Shown: positions 20,401 to 27,925 of the stretch, in pieces | Layout: each line of letters begins with the position of its first letter | Position numbering within the stretch: the first letter of the stretch is position 1 | Origin: an uncultured Cellvibrio sp. | GTDB lineage: Bacteria > Pseudomonadota > Gammaproteobacteria > Pseudomonadales > Cellvibrionaceae | NCBI GenBank assembly: GCA_946481095.1 | Contig: CAMLML010000001.1 | Span: forward strand, 1-64,000 | DNA: 64,000 nt | Reading direction: 5' to 3' | The notes under the pieces: model-generated | The model's database searches: none | What the model was told of the DNA's origin: nothing | Seen by the model: only the letters and a program-made list of their open reading frames with translations | Program-made: the position numbers and the translations under genes

Positions 20401-23400
20401 GAACAGTTGGTTGAACTTTGGTGTGACATCCTGGGGATGGAAAAAGTCGGCGTGACTAACGACTTTTTTGAGTTGGGCGGGCACTCGCTGCTCGGTACAC
20501 AGATGTTTGCACGTATCAAACACATGTTCAGTATCAATATTGGTCTTCGTAAACTATTCGAGGCACCTACCATTCGCCAATTGGCTACAGTTATACAATT
20601 GGAAATACAGGGCGGCCAATTACAAACTAAAATGCTGCCGCGTGCACCGGGCGACACGGCTATTGCATCTACTCAACAACAGCGCGTTTGGTATCTCGAA
20701 CAAATCGAACCCGATTCATTCGCTTACAATTTACCAGCCTCATTCCGTTTGCGCGGTAAATTAAATATAGACGCATTGCAACGCGCATTTGAAACCATTG
20801 AACAACGTCATGAAATTTTGCGCGCAGGTTTTCGCACCGATGCAGGTAAGCTGGTGTTGGATCTGCGTCCATCATTAGAGTTGAATTTGCAACCACAACC
20901 ACTTTCTCAATATGGTGTGGGTAATCTTGAAGAATTAAAAAATGTTTTGCGTCACGAAGCTGCAAAACCTTTTGATACCGCCAAAGGCCCACTTTTCACT
21001 GCGCGTTTAATTCAATTGGGGCAGGACGATCACGTTATCTTTTTATTGATTCACCATTTGGTGTTTGATGGTTGGTCTTTCGATATTTTCCTGAAAGAAA
21101 TTTGTAGCTTGTATAACGCCTATGCTCAAGGTTTGCCTAATCCATTACCAACCTTGCCAGTGCAGTATCCTGATTATGCATTGTGGCAACGTGGCTGGTT
21201 GGAGAGCGATGCAGTTAAAAAACAATTAGCTTACTGGACGCAACAGCTCAGTGGCGAATTGCCCGTGTTGGAAATGCCATTGGACAAAGAGCGCCCCGCA
21301 CATCAAGCGCATCGTGCAGAAGGTATTAACTTTTTCTTTGAAGAGGAATTGTTGCAATCCATGGAAGATTTGGGCAGTCGTCAGGGTGCCACTTTATTTA
21401 TGGTGATTATTGGTTTGTATGCGCTGATGTTGCATCGTTATTCGCGTCAAGACGATATTCTGGTGAGTGTGCCGGTTTCGGCGCGCAACCAAATGGAAAT
21501 CAGTGGATTGATGGGCCCCTTTATCAATCGATTGGTCTGCCGTTTCCGTATCAAACCGCAACGCAGTTTTAATTTATTTTTACAGGATGTGAAAAAAACC
21601 TTGCTGGATGCAATGGATAATCAGGATACACAATTTGAAACCCTGGTTCATACATTAAATCCACCACGTGATGCGGCGCGTCCACCTTTAGTGCAAACCT
21701 TATTCAGTTATCAGGATGTGCGTAATCGCGCGGATCAAATGGATGGTATTTTGCGTACGCAAGTGGATATTGAACGCATGGGAGTACAGACTGATTTGGA
21801 TGTTTGGGTGAAGCGTCAGGTGAAAGGTATGGAAGGCGGAATGGAATTTCCTGTGGAATTATTTGATAAGGCCAGTGTGGAAGGGTTTGGAAAAGCCTTG
21901 GTCACCAGTGCAAAACTGGTTTCCGAAAAGCCGGACATTACTCTGGCTGAATTAACAGCAGCAAATCTGGATGAACAAAAACTTTTAACAGAGTGGAATA
22001 ACACTGCACAAGAATTTATGTATCAAAATGCAGTGTTAGGTAACTGGGCGAACGCAGTTGCGCAATATGCCAATCAAACTGCTGTAAAAGGTAAGGGCGG
22101 CGAATATTCTTATTCGCAACTTGACTCCCTCAGTAATCGTTTCGCGCGTCAATTACAACAACAGGGTGTGACTGCAAATCAGTCTGTCGGTTTGTTGCTG
22201 GAGCGCACTTGTGATTTACCTGCAATAATTTTGGCAATGTGGAAACTGGGTGCCGCGTATGTACCTCTGGATGCATCCTATCCGGTTGATCGGGTACAAC
22301 AAATTTTATCGCGTGCAAATGCCACATCGGTCATTGCACATGAATCATTTAATGATTTGTTAGGTGACTACAGTAGTAAATTAATCAGTGTTGAATCACT
22401 CAAACAAAATCTGGATTCAGTCAGTGATGCCAAGGTCACTACTCATTTGGATAAAGATCAATTGGCCTATGTGATTTTCACTTCAGGATCAACTGGTCAA
22501 CCCAAAGGCGTGGAAATTACTCACGGTGCATTGCATAATTTTTTGAATGCAATTGCGATTAATCCAGGCGTTAAAAACTCTGATCGTTTATTGGCAATTA
22601 CCACATTGGCTTTTGATATTTCTTTATTGGAAATTTTCTTGCCATTGATTTCCGGCGCAAGTTTGGTGATTGCAGAAGATTGGCAAGCGCAAGATGATTT
22701 GGCTTTGCGTGATTTACTGGAAAATGAATCAATTAATTTATTGCAAGCGACACCGGCTACCTGGCGATTGTTGTTAAGTTCCGGCTGGAAGGCTCCGGAA
22801 AATTTCCGTGCATTTTGCGGTGGTGAAAAATTATCCCGCGATTTGGCGAAAGATTTGTTAGATCAAAAAATTGAGTTGTGGAATCTGTATGGCCCGACAG
22901 AAGCTACAGTTTGGACCAGCGCTTATCAGGTGATGCCTCCGGCAAATCATGAATTGCCTTCAGTGTTTCTTGGGCGTCCTTTAGCTAATACCCAATTACA
23001 TGTACTGGATGATACGGGTCGTCCATTGCCGATAGGAGCCTATGGTGAATTGTGGATTGGTGGCTCCGGGTTGGCGCGTGGATATTTGGGCGATGAAACG
23101 CAAACACAGGCAAGATTTACACATAATCGCGAAGGCCAAAAACTGTATCGCACTGGCGATTTGGCACGATGGAATCGTCATGGGCAAGTTGAGTTTGCCG
23201 GTCGTGTTGATAATCAAATTAAATTGCGCGGCTTCCGAATTGAGTTGGAAGAAATCGAAACGCAATTGCGCACACATCCGGCAATTAAAGATGCTGTAGT
23301 GGTGTTACAGGATTTCAGTGCAACTGATCATCGATTGCATGCATTTGTTGTTTATGAAACGGGTGAAGAACCAACAGCATCTGAATTGCGCCGGCATTTG

Positions 23401-23871
23401 CGTCAGGTATTGCCTGATTACATGATGCCGCAACAATTTACCACTTTGTCTGAATTACCGCGTTTGGCATCCGGAAAGATTAATCGCAAATTATTAGCGC
23501 AACCTGTATCCGAAGTGAAAATGGGTCATGAATATATTGCTGCCTCCAGTGCAACCGAAAAAGTGTTGGTTGATATATGGCAATTTGCATTGAAGCGTGA
23601 CCAGGTCAGTGTTGATAGCCAGTTTTTTGATATTGGTGGTCATTCATTATTAGCACTTGAGGTGATTCTGGAAATGGAAGCGCGTTTGGGTGTGAGATTT
23701 AATCCGCAAGATATGTGGGTGAATACGCTGGAACAGTTGGCGGCGAAGATTGATTTGGTAAAAGGTAATTCTTCTGCGAAAACAGCATCCGTTTCGGAAG
23801 AAAAAATTGAAACCAAAACTGAAAGTAAAAATGAGAAAGGGTTTTTATCGAAGCTGTTTGGGAAGAAGTAA
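17419..23871 (+). CDS. Two-module non-ribosomal peptide synthetase (C-A-PCP-C-A-PCP), no thioesterase
   Basis: 2150 residues. First condensation domain with HHSVCDG (154-160) and the N-terminal TTESQREVWLASQ motif typical of condensation domains that follow an aminotransferase. First adenylation domain (TSGSTG 630-635); pocket residues by eye DVWHLSLVDK, the serine code. Carrier GGHSLL, Ser1023. Second condensation domain HHLVFDG (1212-1218). Second adenylation domain (TSGSTG 1688-1693); pocket DILQFGLVWK, close to glycine codes. Carrier Ser2076. After it comes only a charged tail ending GFLSKLFGKK, with no thioesterase, reductase or terminal condensation domain, so release must be in trans. 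The ATG follows the upstream stop by six bases and uses AAGGA inside the upstream gene, so both are co-translated. The carriers need a phosphopantetheinyl transferase encoded elsewhere. Confidence 0.94.
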   Translation: MNQVLDRVIPHDPFAFGELAAAVPTTESQREVWLASQFGDDANCAFNESVFIHLRGDLHLPSLEAAIVDLRRRHEALRGCFSSDGHEMVFYKDRPIPLVKHDYQAQTPTEAQQRLRVLCSERVEQAFDLFNGPLAKFDLIIFGPKQHTLVMTLHHSVCDGWSLYVMADELGHLYSARLNRRLVDLPPAPSFAEYAVWERGEETAQLRADSLRYWQQKFVKGAPTLELPYDNSRPAHRSFAAQRLDKPLANDLVAQLRKLAASNRSTLISTLMAGYLGYIHRLSGALDIVIGVPFAGQMAKGDHALVGHCVNIIPLYFNLKGTENFRDLISLVQQSMLEAFEYQYLTYGTLLQTIEADRDPSKPPLVSIIFNVDQEGEASIAYQGLDMEFGSNPRTFENFDLNLNITMSAKGSVMEATYNTSLWRKSTMERRLTELESFYARLSSSVDQPLRDIELLLESDRKIIESRWLETKRNYPLATSSLHGLVEQAVDRFPDLVAVVFGDKSLTYAQLDEQANRLAHYLISQGVGAESLVPLMMERSLDMVVALCAILKAGGAYLPLDFEHPQERIKYILEEAKAKIVLTQASFVDKFPSSVDVLAIDEAQKILTLQPPTRPSLTINSAQLAYVIYTSGSTGKPKGVMIEHEAICTHLLWMDEVYKLQTSDKVVQKTPYTFDVSVWEFFLPLMSGSQLIMAKPGGHKEVGYLIELINDYQITHAHFVPSMLYLFLQDANAAKCPSLKRVLSSGEAVTKDLETNFLSAFPNVEYWNLYGPTEAAVDVTSWLCNGDSPSTVPIGLAVSNTRLYVVNDAMKLQPPGVPGELLIGGQQVGRGYLNRPDLTEQRFIKDPFVNDKPGRVYRTGDLVRMRDDGVIEYIGRNDFQVKVRGLRIELGEIEAVLNQYSGVRQSVVLAREDRKNDQRLVAYLVTSDGTAPESSKLRDHVRAYLPDYMVPQHFVTMAELALTSSGKVDRKALPAPDVGEIEHSKMVLAENPIEEQLVELWCDILGMEKVGVTNDFFELGGHSLLGTQMFARIKHMFSINIGLRKLFEAPTIRQLATVIQLEIQGGQLQTKMLPRAPGDTAIASTQQQRVWYLEQIEPDSFAYNLPASFRLRGKLNIDALQRAFETIEQRHEILRAGFRTDAGKLVLDLRPSLELNLQPQPLSQYGVGNLEELKNVLRHEAAKPFDTAKGPLFTARLIQLGQDDHVIFLLIHHLVFDGWSFDIFLKEICSLYNAYAQGLPNPLPTLPVQYPDYALWQRGWLESDAVKKQLAYWTQQLSGELPVLEMPLDKERPAHQAHRAEGINFFFEEELLQSMEDLGSRQGATLFMVIIGLYALMLHRYSRQDDILVSVPVSARNQMEISGLMGPFINRLVCRFRIKPQRSFNLFLQDVKKTLLDAMDNQDTQFETLVHTLNPPRDAARPPLVQTLFSYQDVRNRADQMDGILRTQVDIERMGVQTDLDVWVKRQVKGMEGGMEFPVELFDKASVEGFGKALVTSAKLVSEKPDITLAELTAANLDEQKLLTEWNNTAQEFMYQNAVLGNWANAVAQYANQTAVKGKGGEYSYSQLDSLSNRFARQLQQQGVTANQSVGLLLERTCDLPAIILAMWKLGAAYVPLDASYPVDRVQQILSRANATSVIAHESFNDLLGDYSSKLISVESLKQNLDSVSDAKVTTHLDKDQLAYVIFTSGSTGQPKGVEITHGALHNFLNAIAINPGVKNSDRLLAITTLAFDISLLEIFLPLISGASLVIAEDWQAQDDLALRDLLENESINLLQATPATWRLLLSSGWKAPENFRAFCGGEKLSRDLAKDLLDQKIELWNLYGPTEATVWTSAYQVMPPANHELPSVFLGRPLANTQLHVLDDTGRPLPIGAYGELWIGGSGLARGYLGDETQTQARFTHNREGQKLYRTGDLARWNRHGQVEFAGRVDNQIKLRGFRIELEEIETQLRTHPAIKDAVVVLQDFSATDHRLHAFVVYETGEEPTASELRRHLRQVLPDYMMPQQFTTLSELPRLASGKINRKLLAQPVSEVKMGHEYIAASSATEKVLVDIWQFALKRDQVSVDSQFFDIGGHSLLALEVILEMEARLGVRFNPQDMWVNTLEQLAAKIDLVKGNSSAKTASVSEEKIETKTESKNEKGFLSKLFGKK

Positions 23872-23880
23872 AACAAAACA

Positions 23881-23963
23881 CCCTCTCCCCATCCCTCTCG
23901 GTAATTGCTCCTGCATTACCCTACCTTCTGCATCCGTGCAGTCGTCCCATCAAGGGAGAGGGG
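23881..23963. repeat. REP-like palindromic intergenic repeat 1
   Basis: CCCTCTCCC (23881-23889) is the inverted complement of GGGAGAGGG (23954-23962), and C/T-rich then G/A-rich flanks extend the match imperfectly. This type of C/T-rich palindrome is common between genes in proteobacteria. It lies just after the NRPS stop and could act as a transcription terminator or mRNA stabiliser before the hydrolase genes. Confidence 0.7.
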
Positions 23964-24053
23964 TAGATTGAAGTTCTGAAGGAACAAGAGGATAGGCTTG
24001 AAAGATTCGAGTTCAAGCGGAAACTAATTTTAAATAGAGTTTTTGGAGTTAAA

Positions 24054-24827
24054 TTGGAAGCGTTTTTTTTCGGCCCATCTGCCACACAATTATTCGGTGC
24101 CTACCATGCGCCACAAGGCACATCACGACGCGAAGGTATAGTCTTGTGTAATCCGTTTGGTCAGGAATATATGCGTGCGCATCGTTCGTTTCGGCGCTTG
24201 GCAATTAATCTGGCAGCAAAAGGATTTTCTGTATTGCGTTTTGATTATCGTGGTACCGGCGATTCTGCCGGTACATTACAAGGCGTAACAGCGAAAGATT
24301 GGATGCAAGATATCGAATATGCAATCCAGGAATTAATGGATATTGCGGCGGTACAAAAAATTTCTTTGTTGGGTTTGCGTTTGGGGGCACTTTTAGCAAC
24401 TGAAGTTGCTGCAAAAAACAAATCAGTTAACAAGCTGGTATTGTGGGACCCCATAGTGTCCGGTCAGGCGTATATTGATGAAATAGCGGCGGAAATTTTA
24501 ATAAAAGAATCGCGTTCACGTTTTATTGCTAATGATGGCACTTTGCATTTCAACGGCTTCTCCATGCCAATAACATTTAAAGATAGCTTGTCATCACTGG
24601 ATTTAACTTCAGTACAAGGTCTGGAAAGATTGTTTGCTGCTGAAATTGTTTCGCATGAAAATCCCGGTTTTGAAAGGTTGCAACAAGCTTACAAAATGTT
24701 GCCGCGCTTTCATTATCAATTGGCACCTGCACCGCATGACTGGAATTATGTTGATCATGTGGGTGGTATTTTATGGCCACAAACAATTGTTGACGCTATA
24801 GAAAATTACTTTACATCAAATCGCTGA
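24054..24827 (+). CDS. Alpha/beta-hydrolase-fold protein with Arg in the nucleophile elbow (exosortase hydrolase-2-like)
   Basis: 257 residues, TTG start with GGAG five bases upstream. Alpha/beta hydrolase fold: oxyanion region near CNPFGQEYMRAHRSF, the strand-turn LRFDYRGTGDSAG, then the elbow LLGLRLGA where the usual GxSxG serine is Arg109. A late His lies in APHDWNYVDH. The substituted elbow and the RGTGDS motif resemble, from memory, the family annotated as exosortase A-associated hydrolase 2 (TIGR03101), which also lacks the serine. It precedes a second hydrolase, as those families usually pair, but here both follow an NRPS. Without a serine it may be a non-catalytic partner or use different chemistry. 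A role in releasing or transferring the NRPS product is inferred. Confidence 0.75.
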   Translation: MEAFFFGPSATQLFGAYHAPQGTSRREGIVLCNPFGQEYMRAHRSFRRLAINLAAKGFSVLRFDYRGTGDSAGTLQGVTAKDWMQDIEYAIQELMDIAAVQKISLLGLRLGALLATEVAAKNKSVNKLVLWDPIVSGQAYIDEIAAEILIKESRSRFIANDGTLHFNGFSMPITFKDSLSSLDLTSVQGLERLFAAEIVSHENPGFERLQQAYKMLPRFHYQLAPAPHDWNYVDHVGGILWPQTIVDAIENYFTSNR

Positions 24828-24837
24828 AACTTTGTCA

Positions 24838-24855
24838 TACCTGCGCAGGCAGGTA
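24838..24855. repeat. Short palindrome between the hydrolase genes (REP-like)
   Basis: TACCTGC (24838-24844) pairs with GCAGGTA (24849-24855) over a four-base loop. The core CCTGCGCAGGCAGG resembles the proteobacterial dispersed repeat CCxGCGCAGGCxGG. It lies 10 bases after one hydrolase stop and upstream of the next gene's GAGGAAA ribosome site. Confidence 0.6.
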
Positions 24856-24881
24856 TTCATTCATGAAAAGATGAGGAAAAC

Positions 24882-25721
24882 ATGCGCGAACGCGTAGTGC
24901 AAATTGGACAGCAAAATCCTTTGCTGGGAATTATGACCCAACCTGAAGCGAATGAATTGCGTAATCCTTCAGTGGCTGTGCTTTTATTAAATTCCGGTGT
25001 AATACATCGTGTAGGGTCTTGTCGATTATCGGTCACCTTGGCGCGCGCAATTGCGGAAAAAGCCGGCGTGATTTGTGTTCGATTTGATTTTTCCGGTATT
25101 GGCGATAGCGATGCGCGCCGCAGCACATTGACAGCTGCCGAAATTGCTGTCGATGAAGTCAAGGAAGTGATGGAGTATCTGGCAAAAGAAAAAGGTATCA
25201 AACAATTTATTCTTTATGGTTTGTGCTCGGGTGCTTATGCGTCCTATCGCACCGCAATAAAAGATGATCGTATCATCGGCATAGCACAAATTGACGGTTA
25301 CTGTTATATGAGCTGGAAAAGCTATTTACATCATTATCTTCCACGTATTTTTTCATTGGCACGTTGGGCGAGTGTGGCCAAGCGGTTATTAGGGCTAAAG
25401 AAAAATATATCGGGTGCAGAAAAATCCGGTATCGAATCAAAGTTTTTTGAGGTGCCTAATTTTGGAAATTTCCCGCCACAAGCAGAAGTGACGGCGGGTT
25501 TGCAAAAGTTGGCGCAGCGGGGATTAAAGCTTTTCAGCGTTTTTTGCCGAAGTGATCATTACAATTATGAAGGTCAATTCCGCGATTGTTTTAGCTCGGT
25601 GAAATTTGGTGATAATCATCAGCTGATATATTTGACCCAGGCTTCACATATTTTGGCTGAGCCGGATGATCAAGCTTTGGTAGTATCGTCTATGGCAGAT
25701 TGGGTTAAGAGATTAACTTAA
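24882..25721 (+). CDS. Alpha/beta hydrolase with Cys-Ser elbow (exosortase hydrolase-1-like)
   Basis: 279 residues; GAGGAAA precedes the ATG. Alpha/beta hydrolase fold with LLLNSGVIHRVGSCRL as oxyanion region, VRFDFSGIGDSDAR, and the elbow YGLCSGAYAS, where the nucleophile position is Cys115 (followed by Ser116). Late candidates for acid and histidine are SDHYNYEG and TQASHILAEPDD. The GLC-x-G-A elbow is, from memory, that of exosortase A-associated hydrolase 1 (TIGR03100). A cysteine nucleophile fits acyl transfer from a thioester, so trans-acting release or transfer of the NRPS chain is a plausible inference. It probably shares the operon with the preceding hydrolase gene and the megasynthases. 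Confidence 0.78.
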   Translation: MRERVVQIGQQNPLLGIMTQPEANELRNPSVAVLLLNSGVIHRVGSCRLSVTLARAIAEKAGVICVRFDFSGIGDSDARRSTLTAAEIAVDEVKEVMEYLAKEKGIKQFILYGLCSGAYASYRTAIKDDRIIGIAQIDGYCYMSWKSYLHHYLPRIFSLARWASVAKRLLGLKKNISGAEKSGIESKFFEVPNFGNFPPQAEVTAGLQKLAQRGLKLFSVFCRSDHYNYEGQFRDCFSSVKFGDNHQLIYLTQASHILAEPDDQALVVSSMADWVKRLT

Positions 25722-25745
25722 AAATTAAACTCAATATTGTTTCAA

Positions 25746-25868
25746 GGTGCAATCTGTCCCCCACTTTGAAAAAGGGGGGCTAGGGGGGATTTAAAATGGT
25801 AGTCAAATCTGAAATCTCTAAATCCCTCCTAACCTCCCTTTTTCATAGGGAGGGACTGGATTGTGCCA
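25746..25868. repeat. Long imperfect palindrome (MITE-like) repeat
   Basis: About 120 bases. Inner arms 25769-25792 (G-rich) and 25820-25843 (C-rich) are inverted copies with few mismatches. The outer ends GTGCAATC and GGATTGTGC are also inverted. Parts recur at 27821-27925. The overall shape, terminal repeats around a palindrome, suggests a small mobile element or a REP-doublet. Confidence 0.7.
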
Positions 25869-25889
25869 ATATTGAAAAATAATAAACTG

Positions 25890-26999
25890 ATGCAAAAAAA
25901 TAATCGCCCTGAATTAAAAGCTTTAACTTCTTTGCGCGGTATCGCAGCCCTGTTTGTTTTATGGCATCACTTTGTATTTGTTTTGATGGGTGAGGTCGGG
26001 CATATCATTCCTTCGTGGATTTTATTTAAATCATACCTTTGGGTGGATTTGTTTTTTATCCTGAGTGGATTCGTGTTGGCTTATGTGTATCAACAGGAGT
26101 TTGTGAGCCGACCAGTTGCATCAGATTACAAGCATTTTATGCGCGCCCGATTTGCCCGAATTTATCCGCTACATTTTGTGATGTTGATTTTATTTGTGTT
26201 GTCGGAAATTATTCAATTAATTCTAATCAACAATCATCAACCCGGTGCTGAATTTTTACCTAAGCCTTTCACTGGCGAACATAATTTACCTGCATTGGCG
26301 ACCAATATTTTATTGCTGCAAACTTTCCATTGGAGCGCTTATTGGAATCAACCGGCTTGGTCGATTAGTGCTGAATTTCTCACTTATTTAATTGTGCCTT
26401 GGTTAATTTATCGGTGTTTGCGATTGTCATGGCGGTCTTTATGTGTAATTGCCATTTTGATTATGGCGAGTTTGGCAATTATTGAATATCGTTTCGGTAG
26501 TTTGGGATATGACTATGCAGGCTGGCCTATGTTAATTCGCTGCGCTGGTGAAGCTATGTTAGGTATCATGGTGTATCGCGCCTTTGCAGAAAATAAATGG
26601 CAGTTTATTGCAAACAAGAAATGGGTTTTTCCGGTGTTGGGGTTGAATTTTATATTGCTCGCGCTTCCAATTCCGGGGGTTATCCAAATTCCTGCATTTG
26701 TGTGGCTGGTATTTTGCGCAGCCCGAATTCCTGTGGCTGAAAATCATTTACTGCATTTCACCCCTTTGGTTTATCTTGGAAAAATTTCTTTCAGTATTTA
26801 TATGAGCCACTGGTTGTTGTTGGATGTGTTGCGTATGTCAGCACTTTATGTAACGGGCAAACCTTTGGCGGATTCGCTCAATCTATGGCAAGAAATTCTG
26901 GTGATTGCGTTATCGACGCTATTGGTTTTAATTATTTCTTCCTGGCTTTATCACAAAGTTGAAACGCCCTGGCGAAAACGTATTATGGGTCAACAATAA
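25890..26999 (+). CDS. Acyltransferase 3 family membrane protein (OafA-like)
   Basis: 369 residues from the ATG at 25890; an in-frame GTG at 25863 exists but lies inside the palindromic repeat. Neither start has a strong ribosome site. The protein begins near RPELKALTSLRGIAALFVLWHH, with the catalytic-type His in the first membrane helix, then PSWILFKSYLWVDLFFILSG and FARIYPLHFV, all typical of the ten-helix acyltransferase 3 family that O-acetylates (or succinylates) glycans from the cytoplasmic face. It could modify the exopolysaccharide or a lipid. Its stop abuts the rlmA start. Confidence 0.87.
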   Translation: MQKNNRPELKALTSLRGIAALFVLWHHFVFVLMGEVGHIIPSWILFKSYLWVDLFFILSGFVLAYVYQQEFVSRPVASDYKHFMRARFARIYPLHFVMLILFVLSEIIQLILINNHQPGAEFLPKPFTGEHNLPALATNILLLQTFHWSAYWNQPAWSISAEFLTYLIVPWLIYRCLRLSWRSLCVIAILIMASLAIIEYRFGSLGYDYAGWPMLIRCAGEAMLGIMVYRAFAENKWQFIANKKWVFPVLGLNFILLALPIPGVIQIPAFVWLVFCAARIPVAENHLLHFTPLVYLGKISFSIYMSHWLLLDVLRMSALYVTGKPLADSLNLWQEILVIALSTLLVLIISSWLYHKVETPWRKRIMGQQ

Positions 27000-27833
27000 A
27001 TGCGATTGCTTCGCTGCCCGATTTGCTATTCTACTTTTCAGGAAAATTCCCAAGGTTTGGTCTGTAGTAATCGACATCAATTTGATCGATCGAAAGAAGG
27101 TTATTTCAATTTACTGCCGGTACAAAATAAAAACTCTTTAACACCTGGCGACGCCAAAGAACAATTAAAAGCAAGGCGTGAATTTTTACAGGCAGGTTTT
27201 TTTGATCTGCTTAAATCAAAAATTTTATCCTTAATGAATTCATCATCCAGGTCTGTGTTGGATCTAGGCTGCGGCGAAGGATATTTCACTCACGCATTAG
27301 CCGCTCATTTGCCTGATACAGAAATTTATGGAGTTGATATCGCCAAAGCGGGAATTACTATGGCTGCAAAAGCAGCCAAAAAATTGCCCAACATTACACA
27401 CGTCGTCGCTTCCAATTTTGATCTGCCATTACAAGATCAATCCATCGATACAATTCTTCGCATATTGGCGCCTAGTAAAGACACTGAATTACAACGAGTT
27501 TTAAAACCCGATGGAAAATTGTTGGTTGTTATTCCGGGTGAACAGCATCTTATTAACTTGCGTAAGAAAATTTATTCTGAAGTTCGCCCATTGCAGCCAC
27601 TGCCTGAAATAGAGGGTTTTGTTTTAAAAGAAGAAACCAGTATCAAATTTGCGATTGAGCTGAATGATTCAGATCAGATGCAATCTTTATTGGAGATGAC
27701 GCCGTTTGCGTGGAAATTGAATCAGCAGAAAAAGGATTTAATTTTGTCCAGCCAATTAAATGATCAGGCAGAGTTTTTAATTGGTATTTATTATAAAAAT
27801 GACAAGACCTCCGGCGAGGTCACCCCCTCCTAA
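27000..27833 (+). CDS. rlmA: 23S rRNA (guanine-N1) methyltransferase RlmA-like
   Basis: 277 residues. N-terminal zinc finger (CPIC at residues 5-8, then C and H in CSNRHQFD), RSKEGYFNLLPVQ, then a Rossmann SAM-binding domain with LDLGCGEGYFTHAL. This arrangement is RlmA, which methylates N1 of G745 in 23S rRNA helix 35. The ATG follows the acyltransferase stop directly. The last residues and stop codon lie in repeat sequence (27821 on), so the C-terminus may have been altered by repeat insertion. It appears to be a housekeeping gene unrelated to the surrounding glycan genes. Confidence 0.88.
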   Translation: MRLLRCPICYSTFQENSQGLVCSNRHQFDRSKEGYFNLLPVQNKNSLTPGDAKEQLKARREFLQAGFFDLLKSKILSLMNSSSRSVLDLGCGEGYFTHALAAHLPDTEIYGVDIAKAGITMAAKAAKKLPNITHVVASNFDLPLQDQSIDTILRILAPSKDTELQRVLKPDGKLLVVIPGEQHLINLRKKIYSEVRPLQPLPEIEGFVLKEETSIKFAIELNDSDQMQSLLEMTPFAWKLNQQKKDLILSSQLNDQAEFLIGIYYKNDKTSGEVTPS

Positions 27834-27925
27834 CCTCCCCCTTCGCAAGGGGAAGGGACTTTACTCCCTGCTTATGTTGATCGAAGTACAATCTGTCCCC
27901 CTTGTGAAGGTGAAAGACCTTTAAA
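27821..27925. repeat. Partial copies of the palindromic repeat between rlmA and the deacetylase
   Basis: CCCTCCTAACCTCCC with its inverted partner AAGGGGAAGGGACT, and CAATCTGTCCCCC further on, repeat elements of the palindrome at 25746-25868. The rlmA stop codon (TAA, 27831-27833) lies within the repeat. It fills the convergent gap between rlmA and the deacetylase and may serve as a terminator. Confidence 0.65.
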
